Shown here in pieces: positions 1 through 9,753 of a stretch of 64,000 bases of DNA. The DNA is from Coniella vitis (taxonomy: Eukaryota; Ascomycota; Sordariomycetes; Diaporthales; Schizoparmaceae). Position 1 is the stretch's first letter; every line of letters begins with the position of its first letter. Location of the stretch: positions 186,001 through 250,000 of the forward strand of contig WUJK01000007.1 in NCBI GenBank assembly GCA_011317545.1, read 5' to 3'. Under the pieces are notes generated by a model, which was not told the origin of the DNA, searched no databases, and was given only the letters and a program-made list of their open reading frames with translations. A program made the translations under genes and the position numbers.

Positions 1-1431
1 CCAGACGCGAAAATCTTCAACGTTGAACCAAACATGTCGTGCCACGTTTACGATGTCATCTAAATGCACGATGCCGTCAACAGGACCACTGCAAAAAATG
101 CCGCGAGTATGAATGAGCTTTTCGTCGCCTTTTTTTTTTTTTTTTTTTTTCATGACTCCTTCACGCTCGCAAGAAATATGTCGTCGATGTTGTCGCCGTC
201 GATGACCGCAGCATGAGCGATTGCAGCAGCAAGGCTGTTATCCACAGTTCCCAGAGACCCAATTTTCTGGTCTTTTTTCCGGACCTTTCGCTCCGTCTTG
301 CACGTGCAAAACAGATGCTGCAGAACAACGGGCGAGTCAACATCTGGGCGCACTCTATATTTTTGGCTTGCGAAGGCGAGTCGAAAACATGGGAAGATTC
401 TGCGAGAGCTCCACCATGACGTCTGCAGGAGACATGGCATTTTTTGAGCCGCCCTAGACTGCCATGACTGCTGACTGCTTGAACAGGCACTCTGCAGATC
501 ATTTCTCGTCTGGTTCCCGCCGTGGGGCCTCTGGTCAGTGCAATGGGATACTCCGGGCACCACGGCCGCCCAGAGAACAGCCCAATCTCGTGGACTACTG
601 GTTCAACTGGGAGGGCCAGTGATGCGATCTGGTGGATACGCCGGATGTCTGTAGCACAAATCAGCACGATGCCCTTACCCGTTGACAGAGCCGCATGCTG
701 TAGCGCGTTTTGGGCAAGCAGATCTTGACTTGATGTGGGTGTTGCAACTGGCGGCGATATCCCACACTGACCTTTTTCCATATCCATCCTTCCCACGACC
801 ACCTATCCGCCTGCCAAAAAATGTGGTTGCTGAGCAAACACGCCCCATAATATTGCTTATACTGCGGGTACAATTTGACCGGACAAACCTCCGGCATGCG
901 TCGTCTTGCCTGTGACGATATTCGCATTCTCTCATCCCCGTCAGGCCTCACCCGCCAGGCGCAATGGAGGGAAGCGAAGAAGGGGGGAAAGAAAAAAGCA
1001 ACGCTGAGGCATCGTTCTCGGAGCAAACAAGCGACAGTATCGCGATGCCGGTGCAATCACTCCATTGCGCACAGAGGACGGGGCCCTCCTGCTACGTCAG
1101 GGAGAAAAGGGTAAATGTGGACCGCGGTAGTTGTTGGATTCACACACAAGTATATGATGGTGTGGGCTTCCCTCTCTTCTCTCTCGGGTGGACAGAATGC
1201 CATGGCTAGTAACGGTGCTGTCGTCACCTTTTTATCCTACCACTTTGACAAGTTTCACCTGGGGTTTTTTCGGTCCAAAGATCTATCATCGTTGTCACCC
1301 TTTTCTTCGTGGTTGCCAAAACTGATTGTGATACATGCGCTCTCTTGATATTGAGTCCTCCGTAACACAGTGCCAAACTCATCAAGCCATCCCCATCGTC
1401 TTCCCTCAACACTTGAACACGACACCTCATC
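1..1431. other. Left-edge intergenic region; no gene supported
   Basis: No recognisable gene. Overlapping minus-strand open frames of 130-210 codons cover about 150-1056, but none matches a family I know, they lie in three frames, and no splice model joins them convincingly. A pure T run sits at 130-150. The last 300 bases are pyrimidine-rich and lead into the aquaporin start codon, so they probably hold its promoter and 5' leader. A gene fragment entering from the left edge cannot be excluded. Confidence 0.5.
130..150. repeat. Poly-T run, 21 nt
   Basis: Uninterrupted T run seen directly. It could be a homopolymer slippage tract or an old poly-A insertion end read on the opposite strand; no target-site duplication is visible beside it. 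Confidence 0.8.
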
Positions 1432-3156
1432 ATGACATCCCATGAGGGCCAAAACGAGCCCAAAGAGGCTCGCGGCCAACCCACTCGCGGTACATCCAAC
1501 CGCCAGCAGCAACAGCAGCAGCAGCAGCAGCAGCAACCGCCAAGCCGCCCCCTCCAGCACCGTTCCCGGACAGCCTCGAGCGCTTTAGGAGACCTCCACG
1601 CCGACCCCGACAACTCGCATCGTCTCGACCGCATCCTGACGCAGCTCGACGACAAGGGCAAAGCCGAGCTGACCGAGCTCGCCGCGCAAATCGCGACGGG
1701 CGCCAAGCGCAAAGGGCGCGTCTCGCAGGAAGACGAGTACCGCCAGCAGAACCCGTGGTATGACCAGCCCAAGGACAAGCCGCTCTTCAGCCTGGGCGAG
1801 CCATTGCCCCGCGGCACGCAAAGGGGCCATGGCGGCAGCGGTGGCGGCGATCAAGACGGGGCCGCGGAGGAGGCTGCTGCGATCGCCAACGAGCGGCCCA
1901 ACCACACTGTGTTTAGCCTGGGTGAGCCTTTGCCGCGGCGAGTGCGCAGGACACACACGGGCGGGGGGCGGGATGCCAAGAATAAAGAGGATGATCTCGA
2001 GCAAGGGCTGCGCAGAAGGCCAACTCGAGACGCTGCCAGCCGCAGAGATACAGGTTCGGGGAGACAGCAAGGCCAGCAAGGACAAGGCACAGACAGCACG
2101 CTCGATCCGAATCGCTCTGATGGAACGCTTGCCGGGTCACAGCATTCCTCTTCCACTCCACCCGACTCGTCCAAGGACCGCCAAAGCGCCAAACCCCACC
2201 GCGACGAGCAGACGGAAGGCAGCGACCTCGCGCGCGACTTCCAGATCGACGGCGACGTCATTGGCGGCCAACGCGAAGGCGACGCCGTCGAGCAAGGCTG
2301 CGTCGACCCCAACGCCATGCGCAACAAGTGGGCGCGCATCCGGGCCAAGTACCCCGAACCGCTCGCCGAGTTCCTCTGCACGGCCATGTGCGTCTTCCTC
2401 GGGCTGACGGGCACGCTGAGCGTCAACCTGTCGCAGCACCAGGCGCAGCAGTACGGCACCTACGAGACGCTCTGCTGGGCGTGGGGCCTGGCCTTCATGT
2501 TTGGCATCTACCTCGGCGGCGGCGTCTCGGGCGCGCACATGAACCCGGCCATCTCGGTCTCGCTGTCCATCTTCCGCGGCTTCCCCTGGCGGCGCTGCGT
2601 CGTCTACGTGCTCGTGCAGGTCTTTGCCGCGTTTGCGGGCGCCGCGCTGGCGTACGCCATCTACGCCGACGCCATCCACGAGGTCGACCCGGAGCTCACC
2701 AGCACGTACTCGAGCTTCTTCACGGTGCGCAAGCCGTGGGTGTCGCCCGCGACGGGCTTCTTCAACGAGTTCCTCGGCGGCGCCGTCATCATGGTCGCGG
2801 TGCTCTCGCTCGGCGACGACCAGAACAACCCGCCCGGCGCCGGCATGCACGCCTTCATCCTCGGCCTGCTGGTGACGGTGCTCAAGATGACGCTGGGCTA
2901 CAACACGGGCGCCGCGCTCAGCCCGGCGTCGGACCTGGGCCCGCGGCTGGTGGCGTACGCGGCGGGCTACCAGATGGCGCCGCTGTGGCAGACGGGCTGG
3001 TGGTTCTACGGGCCCTGGGCGGGCACCATGTCGGGGGCCATTGTCGGGTGCACGCTGTACGACGCCATGGTCTTTGTGGGCAGCGAGTCGCCGGTGAACT
3101 ACCGTTGGTCCAAGGAGAGACATGTGTGGCGGACTCTGTTCCACAAGAAGGAGTGA
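1432..3156 (+). CDS. Aquaporin/aquaglyceroporin-family (MIP) channel with long N-terminal tail
   Basis: Single-exon gene of 574 residues. The last 260 residues (about 310-565) form a six-helix MIP channel that would carry water, glycerol or small solutes across a membrane. The first half-helix motif is intact, N371-P372-A373. The second reads S497-P498-A499-S500-D, so both the usual asparagine and the following arginine of the selectivity filter are replaced. The 310-residue hydrophilic tail has a polyglutamine run near residues 25-35 and two copies of FSLGEPLPR (from F119 and F161). A long tail with short conserved motifs is reminiscent of regulatory tails in fungal aquaglyceroporins such as Fps1; a regulatory role here is inference. 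The start is the first ATG before the Q-rich stretch. The stop codon lies inside a GAGT repeat. Family is certain; substrate is not. Confidence 0.93.
   Translation: MTSHEGQNEPKEARGQPTRGTSNRQQQQQQQQQQQPPSRPLQHRSRTASSALGDLHADPDNSHRLDRILTQLDDKGKAELTELAAQIATGAKRKGRVSQEDEYRQQNPWYDQPKDKPLFSLGEPLPRGTQRGHGGSGGGDQDGAAEEAAAIANERPNHTVFSLGEPLPRRVRRTHTGGGRDAKNKEDDLEQGLRRRPTRDAASRRDTGSGRQQGQQGQGTDSTLDPNRSDGTLAGSQHSSSTPPDSSKDRQSAKPHRDEQTEGSDLARDFQIDGDVIGGQREGDAVEQGCVDPNAMRNKWARIRAKYPEPLAEFLCTAMCVFLGLTGTLSVNLSQHQAQQYGTYETLCWAWGLAFMFGIYLGGGVSGAHMNPAISVSLSIFRGFPWRRCVVYVLVQVFAAFAGAALAYAIYADAIHEVDPELTSTYSSFFTVRKPWVSPATGFFNEFLGGAVIMVAVLSLGDDQNNPPGAGMHAFILGLLVTVLKMTLGYNTGAALSPASDLGPRLVAYAAGYQMAPLWQTGWWFYGPWAGTMSGAIVGCTLYDAMVFVGSESPVNYRWSKERHVWRTLFHKKE
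1504..1536 (+). repeat. CAG repeat encoding polyglutamine
   Basis: In-frame CAG run, with one CAA near its start, in the N-terminal tail of the aquaporin-family gene. It encodes about eleven glutamines and is likely to vary in length between strains. Confidence 0.85.
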
Positions 3157-3175
3157 GTGAGTGAGTGAGTGAGGG
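3151..3175 (+). repeat. GAGT/GTGA tandem repeat spanning the aquaporin stop codon
   Basis: Five to six copies of a 4-nt unit begin in the last codon of the aquaporin gene and run into the 3' UTR. Any frame of this unit soon gives TGA, so slippage would hardly change the protein end. Confidence 0.8.
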
Positions 3176-3791
3176 TGTGAGTGAGGGTCTGTGTGGCATG
3201 CTTTGTTTTCTTTTTTTTTTTTTTTGTGTCACGTTGGGTAATAAATAATCAGGTCAGGAAGCACACATAATCACACGTTCTGGAATTGCAAGGGAGCAGA
3301 GCAGGGCAGCGAGAATCACAGGGGCGGGCGTTATATATATAGGAAAAGGGAAAGGGGTATCTTTGTATTGAATACGGCAGTCTAGTATGTCAGGAAAACA
3401 CAAAAGGGAAACTCCATGCTCTCAGTCTATCGCCCATACAAAGATTGGCCATCGTGGTTGTTGTCGCCCCAGAAAACAAAAAGTCCAAGCCAAAAGAGGT
3501 ACAATCAACGCTTTGTTCAGGTTCCGTCCAACGCCATCCTGGATGCCGTCAAACCAGAGAATAATCAAAAGAGCGCTTCGCTGAACCAGACCTAATGGTA
3601 ATATTAACCTTTAGGCCCGGTAAAACTCACAAAAAAAATTTAAAAAATCAACGGCTATCAAGGAAGCCCGGGGAAAAGACACAGAGAGTGACCTCCATCG
3701 CTGTATGTGGTGATGGTGGTGGTGGCTCTCAGGGGAAGCAAGTCAGTCAGTCAGTCAGTAGACAGAGAGACAGACAGGCAGGCAGGCACAT
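3157..3791. other. Convergent intergenic region (3' UTRs)
   Basis: Lies between the stops of two convergent genes. It contains a T run at about 3211-3225 and a GTCA/GACAG/GGCA tandem stretch at about 3740-3790 that ends next to the cysteine-rich gene. No open frame here looks like a protein. Confidence 0.6.
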
Positions 3792-3992
3792 CTACTTGGC
3801 AAGCTTGCCGCCACCACGCTTGTCATTGACCTTCTTGTTGGTCGCACGCGTCTTGCAGTCATAGCATTTGCCCGACTTCTTCTCCTCAGTGTGCTTGCTG
3901 GAGGGGCCAAGGCAGGTCTTCTTGCCACAAGCAGTGACACCCTTCAGGGACGTGTGGCCACAGTCATACTTGTAGTCAGTTTGCTGACACAT
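3792..3992 (-). CDS. Small cysteine-rich conserved fungal protein (66 aa)
   Basis: An open frame of 139 codons ends here, but its first 73 codons are low complexity (Thr/His from an AC repeat) and look like untranslated leader. The likely start is the internal ATG giving a 66-residue basic protein that begins MCQQTDYKYDCGH. Cysteines lie at 2, 11, 22, 27, 43 and 46 with a histidine at 13. The spacing C11-G-H13, C22-x4-C27 and C43-x2-C46 would suit metal binding, and the C-terminus is lysine-rich. There is no signal peptide, so it is not an obvious secreted effector. I recognise it only as the type of small Cys/His protein common in Pezizomycotina; its function is unknown to me. No intron. Confidence 0.7.
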   Translation of the reverse strand: MCQQTDYKYDCGHTSLKGVTACGKKTCLGPSSKHTEEKKSGKCYDCKTRATNKKVNDKRGGGKLAK

Positions 3993-6129
3993 TGTTGGTT
4001 GTGTTTTGGTGTGTGTGTGTGTGTGTGTTTTGTTGTTGTTATGTTGTGGATGGTTTGGTGGTCGACGTCGAGTCCTGACCTTTTGTTTGCGCGTCTGCTT
4101 GAGGAGATGTGGTGTAGAACAGTGATAGAATCGCTGTCTTGCGCTTGTTGCTTGTTGATGGTTGCTTTGGTTGTTTTCTCTCTTGGTTGCTTGCCCAGTC
4201 TGTTCGTCCACCTAATAGTGGGAATGGGACTGGGCTGCTGCTTTTTTATATTGCTGCTGTGGCCGTATTCGAAGGGTGCAAGTTAGCCAGTGAGTGAGTG
4301 AGTGAGCGAGTGAGTTGCACAAAGCCCTGATGCCCTTTTCTTTGCTCTGCCCGTCCTTTATCGTCATCGCTGTAAACAAGGGATATAAAACACACACAGA
4401 AAAAAGAAAAAGAAAGAAAGAAACAATGCGGCATCTAGCCCACCAACCCCCTGTGACAAAAAAGGCATTGTGCTATCGAAGAGAAGGGGATGAACGAGTG
4501 ACAAACAAAGTGTTGTGCGGGATTCGGCCATGACTGTTGTTGTTGTTGTCATTATTGTCTCGAGGTGCCGAAAGAAGGAGAAAGGAAAAAGGGAAGGGGG
4601 TGTGGCCACTTCTATAGAACAATAAACCCATTCAATTCCACACAATGGGCTTGTTTGTCATTCATTCTCTCCTGTATAGCACTCGAGACCGTTTCTTTAC
4701 GGGGCTGATCATGAGCTAGATGTCTTCATTGTTTCTTTTCGCTCAAATGAGAAACGGGGGGAAAAGGCGATTGTCTTGGATAGTAGTAGGTAACGAGAAA
4801 GGAAAATAAACCCATCACGTCTAGGCATACGTGAGGCAGTGAGTAGGTAAGTGAGGGAATGGGACATCCGCAGACTCACCAGAAAAGAAACGGTAAAAAT
4901 CCTGAAGGGGAGGGAAAAAAAAAAAGGAGAAAGAGAAAGAATAACAACAACAACAACAACAACAAAAAAAAAGATGCCTGAACTGCAAGTGGAGGGGCTC
5001 CTTTCCCTCTCTTCCTCCCTAACCGGTCCTGTGGCCTGTCAGGAAATGCTCACAGCAGTGAGTCTCCGACGGGGGCAACACAGGCATCCAGCCAAGTTGT
5101 TTTCTTTCTCTCTTTCTTTCTTCTTTTCTTCCGCCTCGGGTCGGTTGTTGTTGTTCGAGTCCTGCTTTCTTGCTCGCGTTGGCGGCTCCTTTGCGCTCCT
5201 TTGTTGTCGCACGGCAAAAGGCAACATGGACTGACTGGCTCATCTCTGCCATGCTCACTCCTCGCCTCCTCCTGGTGCCAAAGCAAGAAAGGAACGGCGG
5301 ACAAAACAATGGAAGCAGGAGATGGGTGAGAAGATATGAAGCCTCGCAAGGCTACGAAAGAGGAGAGGAGAAGAAGGTCCGTCTGTGGAGGAAAGCAAGA
5401 AAAACCGACACGGCTCCAAGCAAGCAAGCAAGCAAGCAGGCAAGCATTCATGCGCCTCGACAACGACCTCGAACACAGCCAACCACACCCAGCACGCCCT
5501 CTCGGCGCCGTTGGGAACATGGCTGGTACCTACGCAGTACACTAGGCTCCCTCGGCCTGCCGGTCCTCTTTGTTCTTTTGTTCTCAAGCCAGCAAGTGAC
5601 AAGTGACACCTGTCAGAGCTTGTCGATTTTTTCTCCTCTCGCTTTCCTTGTTCCCACTTTCTTGGCTGCAGACTAGTCCTCGCTTCGCAACACCAGCCTC
5701 GATTGGGACCTCGGCCGTTGGCCTGGGGTTCCTTCCTTCGTCTGGCTTCTGCCCATCAGAAAGGAGGGCCGCAGGGCAAGGGAGCAGAAAAGAAGGCAGA
5801 AACCAAGAGAGACCTACAAGCGCAAGCCCGACCCCAAGGGGGGGAGCCCCCACGACGGCGCGCCGCAGCGGTTGCTCGCTTTCTGGTGTGGTGCACCCAA
5901 AGTCTGTGGCTCTGCCATTTTTGTCTTCTTCTTCTCAGGTATTGCCTGTTCGGAAATGTACGGCCATGTAGGTACCAACCATCGCGTAGTACTATGGTAT
6001 CATGGGTATTAAACCGGTGTCGGCTGTGGAGACGAGGGTTCGGGTTGTGATATTATACGGAACTGGCGTGGTTCTGCTAGATAAATCAGGGTTAGGGTGG
6101 GTAGGATATACGTAAAGAGCCCCGTTATA

Positions 6130-6145
6130 GGCGGTATATACCGCC
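6130..6145. repeat. Perfect 16-bp palindrome in an AT-rich patch
   Basis: The sequence GGCGGTATATACCGCC equals its own reverse complement. It sits in about 300 bases whose composition differs from the surroundings. It could be a hairpin, a binding site or the end of a decayed repeat element; no other copy is seen in the window. Confidence 0.6.
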
Positions 6146-9032
6146 GTACGCTAGGCTTTATTCGTCGGTACTCTGTAAAAAACGCGCTGCCCTACTTATG
6201 CAGTGACTTGACAGGGTTGATTATTACGCCTGATACTATAGTATATGTACTTATGCGCGTTGCATGCAAGTGCCCACTTGCTGGCCCCCCTTTTTTTTTC
6301 CTCTCAACTCTTGATCCACACAACTAACATGGCAGCTTGGCAGCCGTGGACCCCTTCCGCCGGACTGGCCGGACCGGCACTGGGCTGCAGCACGACTCCT
6401 CCATGGGCCCAGGGTAAAAAAAAAAAAAAAAAAAAGGACGCCAGCGAGTGGGACGAAAACGAGACGGGCGTACTCTGTATACGTATGTACATACTATGAT
6501 ACATACATACATAGTAGTACAGGATGCAGTGCGTCGTCAGTCCAGAACGCATGCCGTGATTCCAGTCGCAAGCGAGCGAGCAGCTTCTCTGACTGGGCGC
6601 ACGTATATGTACGAAAGGCATTCTGTAGGCAGGCTGCTGTCTATGGTGTGTGTGTGTGTGTGAGAGGAGGGAGCTGTGGGCTGGATGGAGCTGCCCACAT
6701 GCGTGTTGATCAGAGGCGTTCTTCGCCTGGCCGCATACGAGGCTGTGAGCAAGGGAGTTGCTTTTCCCACGCAGGCCATGAGGGATTCCAAAAAAACGCC
6801 GGCGAAATAAGCAACCGTCCATGATCGAGCGCACAAGCATGAGCACGAGACGAGTATTGACAGCAGCAGACAAGGAAGCCGAGAAGCAAACAACAAACCA
6901 GCAAAGCGGAAAAAGCACAAGACAACAAAACGACAGACCATGCATATCTGCACCGAGTACTTTCAACTAACCTTCTTATATGTCTCTCTCAGCACTTGCC
7001 CTGGGACCCACCATATAATACATCGTATCTACATAGTATTATCATAAGGGCCAGACAGAGTTCGCCTTCATGGGACCCTCACAGATCGCGTCACTGTCCC
7101 TGCGGTTCGGTTCGGAAAATGTGTGTGTGTGTGTGTGTGTGCGTGCGCGTGGATGCAGAAGAGAGGATCCAGGCTCGACAAGAGCGAGTCGGAATCTCCC
7201 ACCACTTTGACAGGTGCGCGGCACTCGGACTCGTTTATGTATACTATCATGTGTGCCTTGCGAGGGGGGGGGCTCTCTCGATCCAGATCCAGATCTAATT
7301 CCAAGGTGGAAACAGCACAACGTATCCATTGCCGCTGCCCGCGTGCTTGTAGTCACGCGTCAAGCTTCGAGGCAGGTAGGTGGTTGTTTTCTGTCGACGT
7401 TTGCGCCATAGCCGAGAGGCGGTTGTGGTTGTGGATTGTGGATTGTGGATTGTGGTATGCTCGTTTTAGTCGATCAAGGAACACACACATGCACGCAACA
7501 AAAGCCAAGAGAAAGAAGCCCTATACCTATTGGCTTGTGAAAGCTCAAGCTCACAACAGGTTCGACCCCAAGAAAGCGCGAATATTACGCCGGTGGTGGT
7601 GTTTTGTTGTTGTTGAAGGTCGGAGCAGAATCTCGTGCAAACAGAGAAAAGTACGGGCCACTCGTGGCATACCAAAGAGTGACCAAGTACCTAATAACCC
7701 TTGATAACAACAAAATAGCACACGAGTTAATAAGTAGGTGAATAGAGACTGTGAAGCCGGCCTGGTCTTCCACTTATGCACGCTCATGCTGGGGAACAAC
7801 GCCCTCAATACCACCTCGATCCTCGAAAACTTCCCGACGTTTGTATTTATCCATTTCCCTCCCACGGCGTCTGCCTTGCTTTCACCCAATCAATACGTCG
7901 CGTCCACGGGAAAAGCTACGACGCAAACAAACCGCAGCTTACTATGTACTGCTGCCCCCCTTATACAATCTAAGCTCACTCTCGGAAAATATATGTTCTT
8001 TCAAGGATCACCACACCTTTCCTATATTCAAAAGGTACCCTGCATATACAGACGTCTACTACTATGTTGTGCTACCCGTCCAAAAAAAAGAAGATGGAGC
8101 GGAGGAAAGAATGAAATCCCACCCAAGTTCGGTCATCGGCCTCGCTTGGCCAAACATCAACGAGGCTTTTGTTTTTCTCTCCCGTCTGGCCCATTGATTG
8201 TCCCTTCGTTCCGAGTCCTCGTGTGCTTTCTCTAGAGTTACTAGGCATTGTCACGTATTGCATGTACTCACGGAAAGCATTGATAGATCGATCGGTCAAG
8301 CACCGTACATTCATAGCAAAATTCATAGGGAATTGTATACATTATTTTGCGTGTCTTTTTACTGTAAATCGTGTCTTACGGACTGTGTTTATTTAGACCG
8401 TACTGACTATACAGTAACTGCAGGATGTCTAGTGACTGTGCTGGAATAGCATAACACTTCATAATGAACATACATCCGGCAAGGATACTACTTCGTCAGT
8501 GATATATACAATCTCCCATCCATCCTCAAACTCAACCATTTACTTTCAAACAGGAAAAAGAGAGCAAATATTAATATCCGAGTTGTGAAAATCTCAGACA
8601 TTATACCCAGGACTGTTCCTCAACTCAACACTTATCTAGCAAAAATAACATATAATATAAACACCTTTACACTAATTTCTTTCTTTCTTCTTTCTTTCTT
8701 TCTTTCTTTTTTCTTTTAAAAAAAAGACCCCGAGAGAGAAAATCCCGGCTTATTATCAAAGAATCTTCATTCTCCCTTAGTACTCCAAGCACCATTAAAA
8801 GACATGATACAGTTATTCAACAAATAGTGCATAACACGATACAAGACAGATATCTAACAAAACCAAGAGTGAGTTAGTTCTAGGCAAGGCAGCAAAGCAC
8901 GGCAGATAGGAATCCGCATTGAGATAGGATATATCTCTAGAATTTAGGTGAAACCCTCCAACTAAAAACTGATCTGAGCTATAAGTACCGCCATATCTAG
9001 CATCGCCACTATTGACCAACAAAGATCACTTG

Positions 9033-9055
9033 CCCCCCCCCCCCCCAAAAAAAAA
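9033..9055. repeat. C14-A9 homopolymer junction
   Basis: A run of 14 C directly followed by 9 A. Such runs are frequent sites of length error in assemblies, so the exact length should be treated with care. Confidence 0.75.
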
Positions 9056-9753
9056 CTAAAAAACTGTGTTGAACATATATATTGAAATAATCTCATTCTC
9101 AAATAAAAGGCTCTCCTTCTTCACCTTCTTGTCCCTTATTTGCCCGGCCCGGCCCGGCCCTGCCATTCTTCCTCCTCTCACCCAATCTTGTTCGTTCCTT
9201 TGCTCGAGCCGGGTCACCTCTTGTCGGTCTCTTCCCCAAATACGCTCACTACCTGCCTATCTATGTAAATAGATATTCTCTGCTTTCCCCCCCCCGTCTC
9301 CAACCTTGAAAATGCTATTCAAAAAGCCACCTAGCCACTCAATATCTGGAGTGCCACCTACGTAAAAGCAAGTATTGGGAGAACAAAAAGTAAACGCCAA
9401 GATTCCAACCAAATAAAGAGAATATTCGAGGGTACAAAAAGAATTTGCATTTGCCATTTTTGGTTTGAGCAAATCATCAAAAAGTATGCCGTCCTCTCCT
9501 CCTTTTGGGTAGAGTGAGTAGTTGTGTGTGTGTATGTGTGGCAGAAAAGGCCTTGGTATCTTTGCGGTGTCCAAGTAGCCCCCAAGTATTGCGCCGGTGC
9601 GGCATCGAAGCCTAATGCTCCCAATATCCTATCCAGAAAACTAAATAATTCAAAATGTCCGGTCCCGGCGCCGTGCCGTTTGTTGTGTATATCATGCTCG
9701 AGCGTAAAAAAGATTGGGGGATCAAATCTCCAAAAACATCTCCGGACCTGCTC

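Larger units (their letters stand above)
3993..9753. other. Gene-poor block, 5.8 kb, low-complexity and AT-rich patches
   Basis: Every open frame here is short, biased or homopolymeric, and I find no protein I recognise. The 5' leader of the cysteine-rich gene carries a GT/AC run at 4009-4028. Positions 5940-6270 are locally AT-rich, with a perfect 16-bp palindrome at 6130-6145 and a telomere-like decamer at 6088-6097. Further repeats are an A run at 6416-6435, a GT run at about 7119-7141, TTTC repeats at 8677-8717 and a C-then-A homopolymer junction at 9033-9055. Positions 8400-9100 are markedly AT-rich. The last 600 bases probably hold the 3' UTR of the bZIP gene. Confidence 0.55.

Noticed and set aside
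161..802. 213-codon minus-strand frame at the left edge
   Set aside because: Competes with two other overlapping frames; no recognisable domain and no consistent splice model. Left open rather than called.
2137..3144. 335-codon minus-strand frame opposite the aquaporin gene
   Set aside because: Arg/His/Ala/Val-biased shadow of GC-rich codons; no family.
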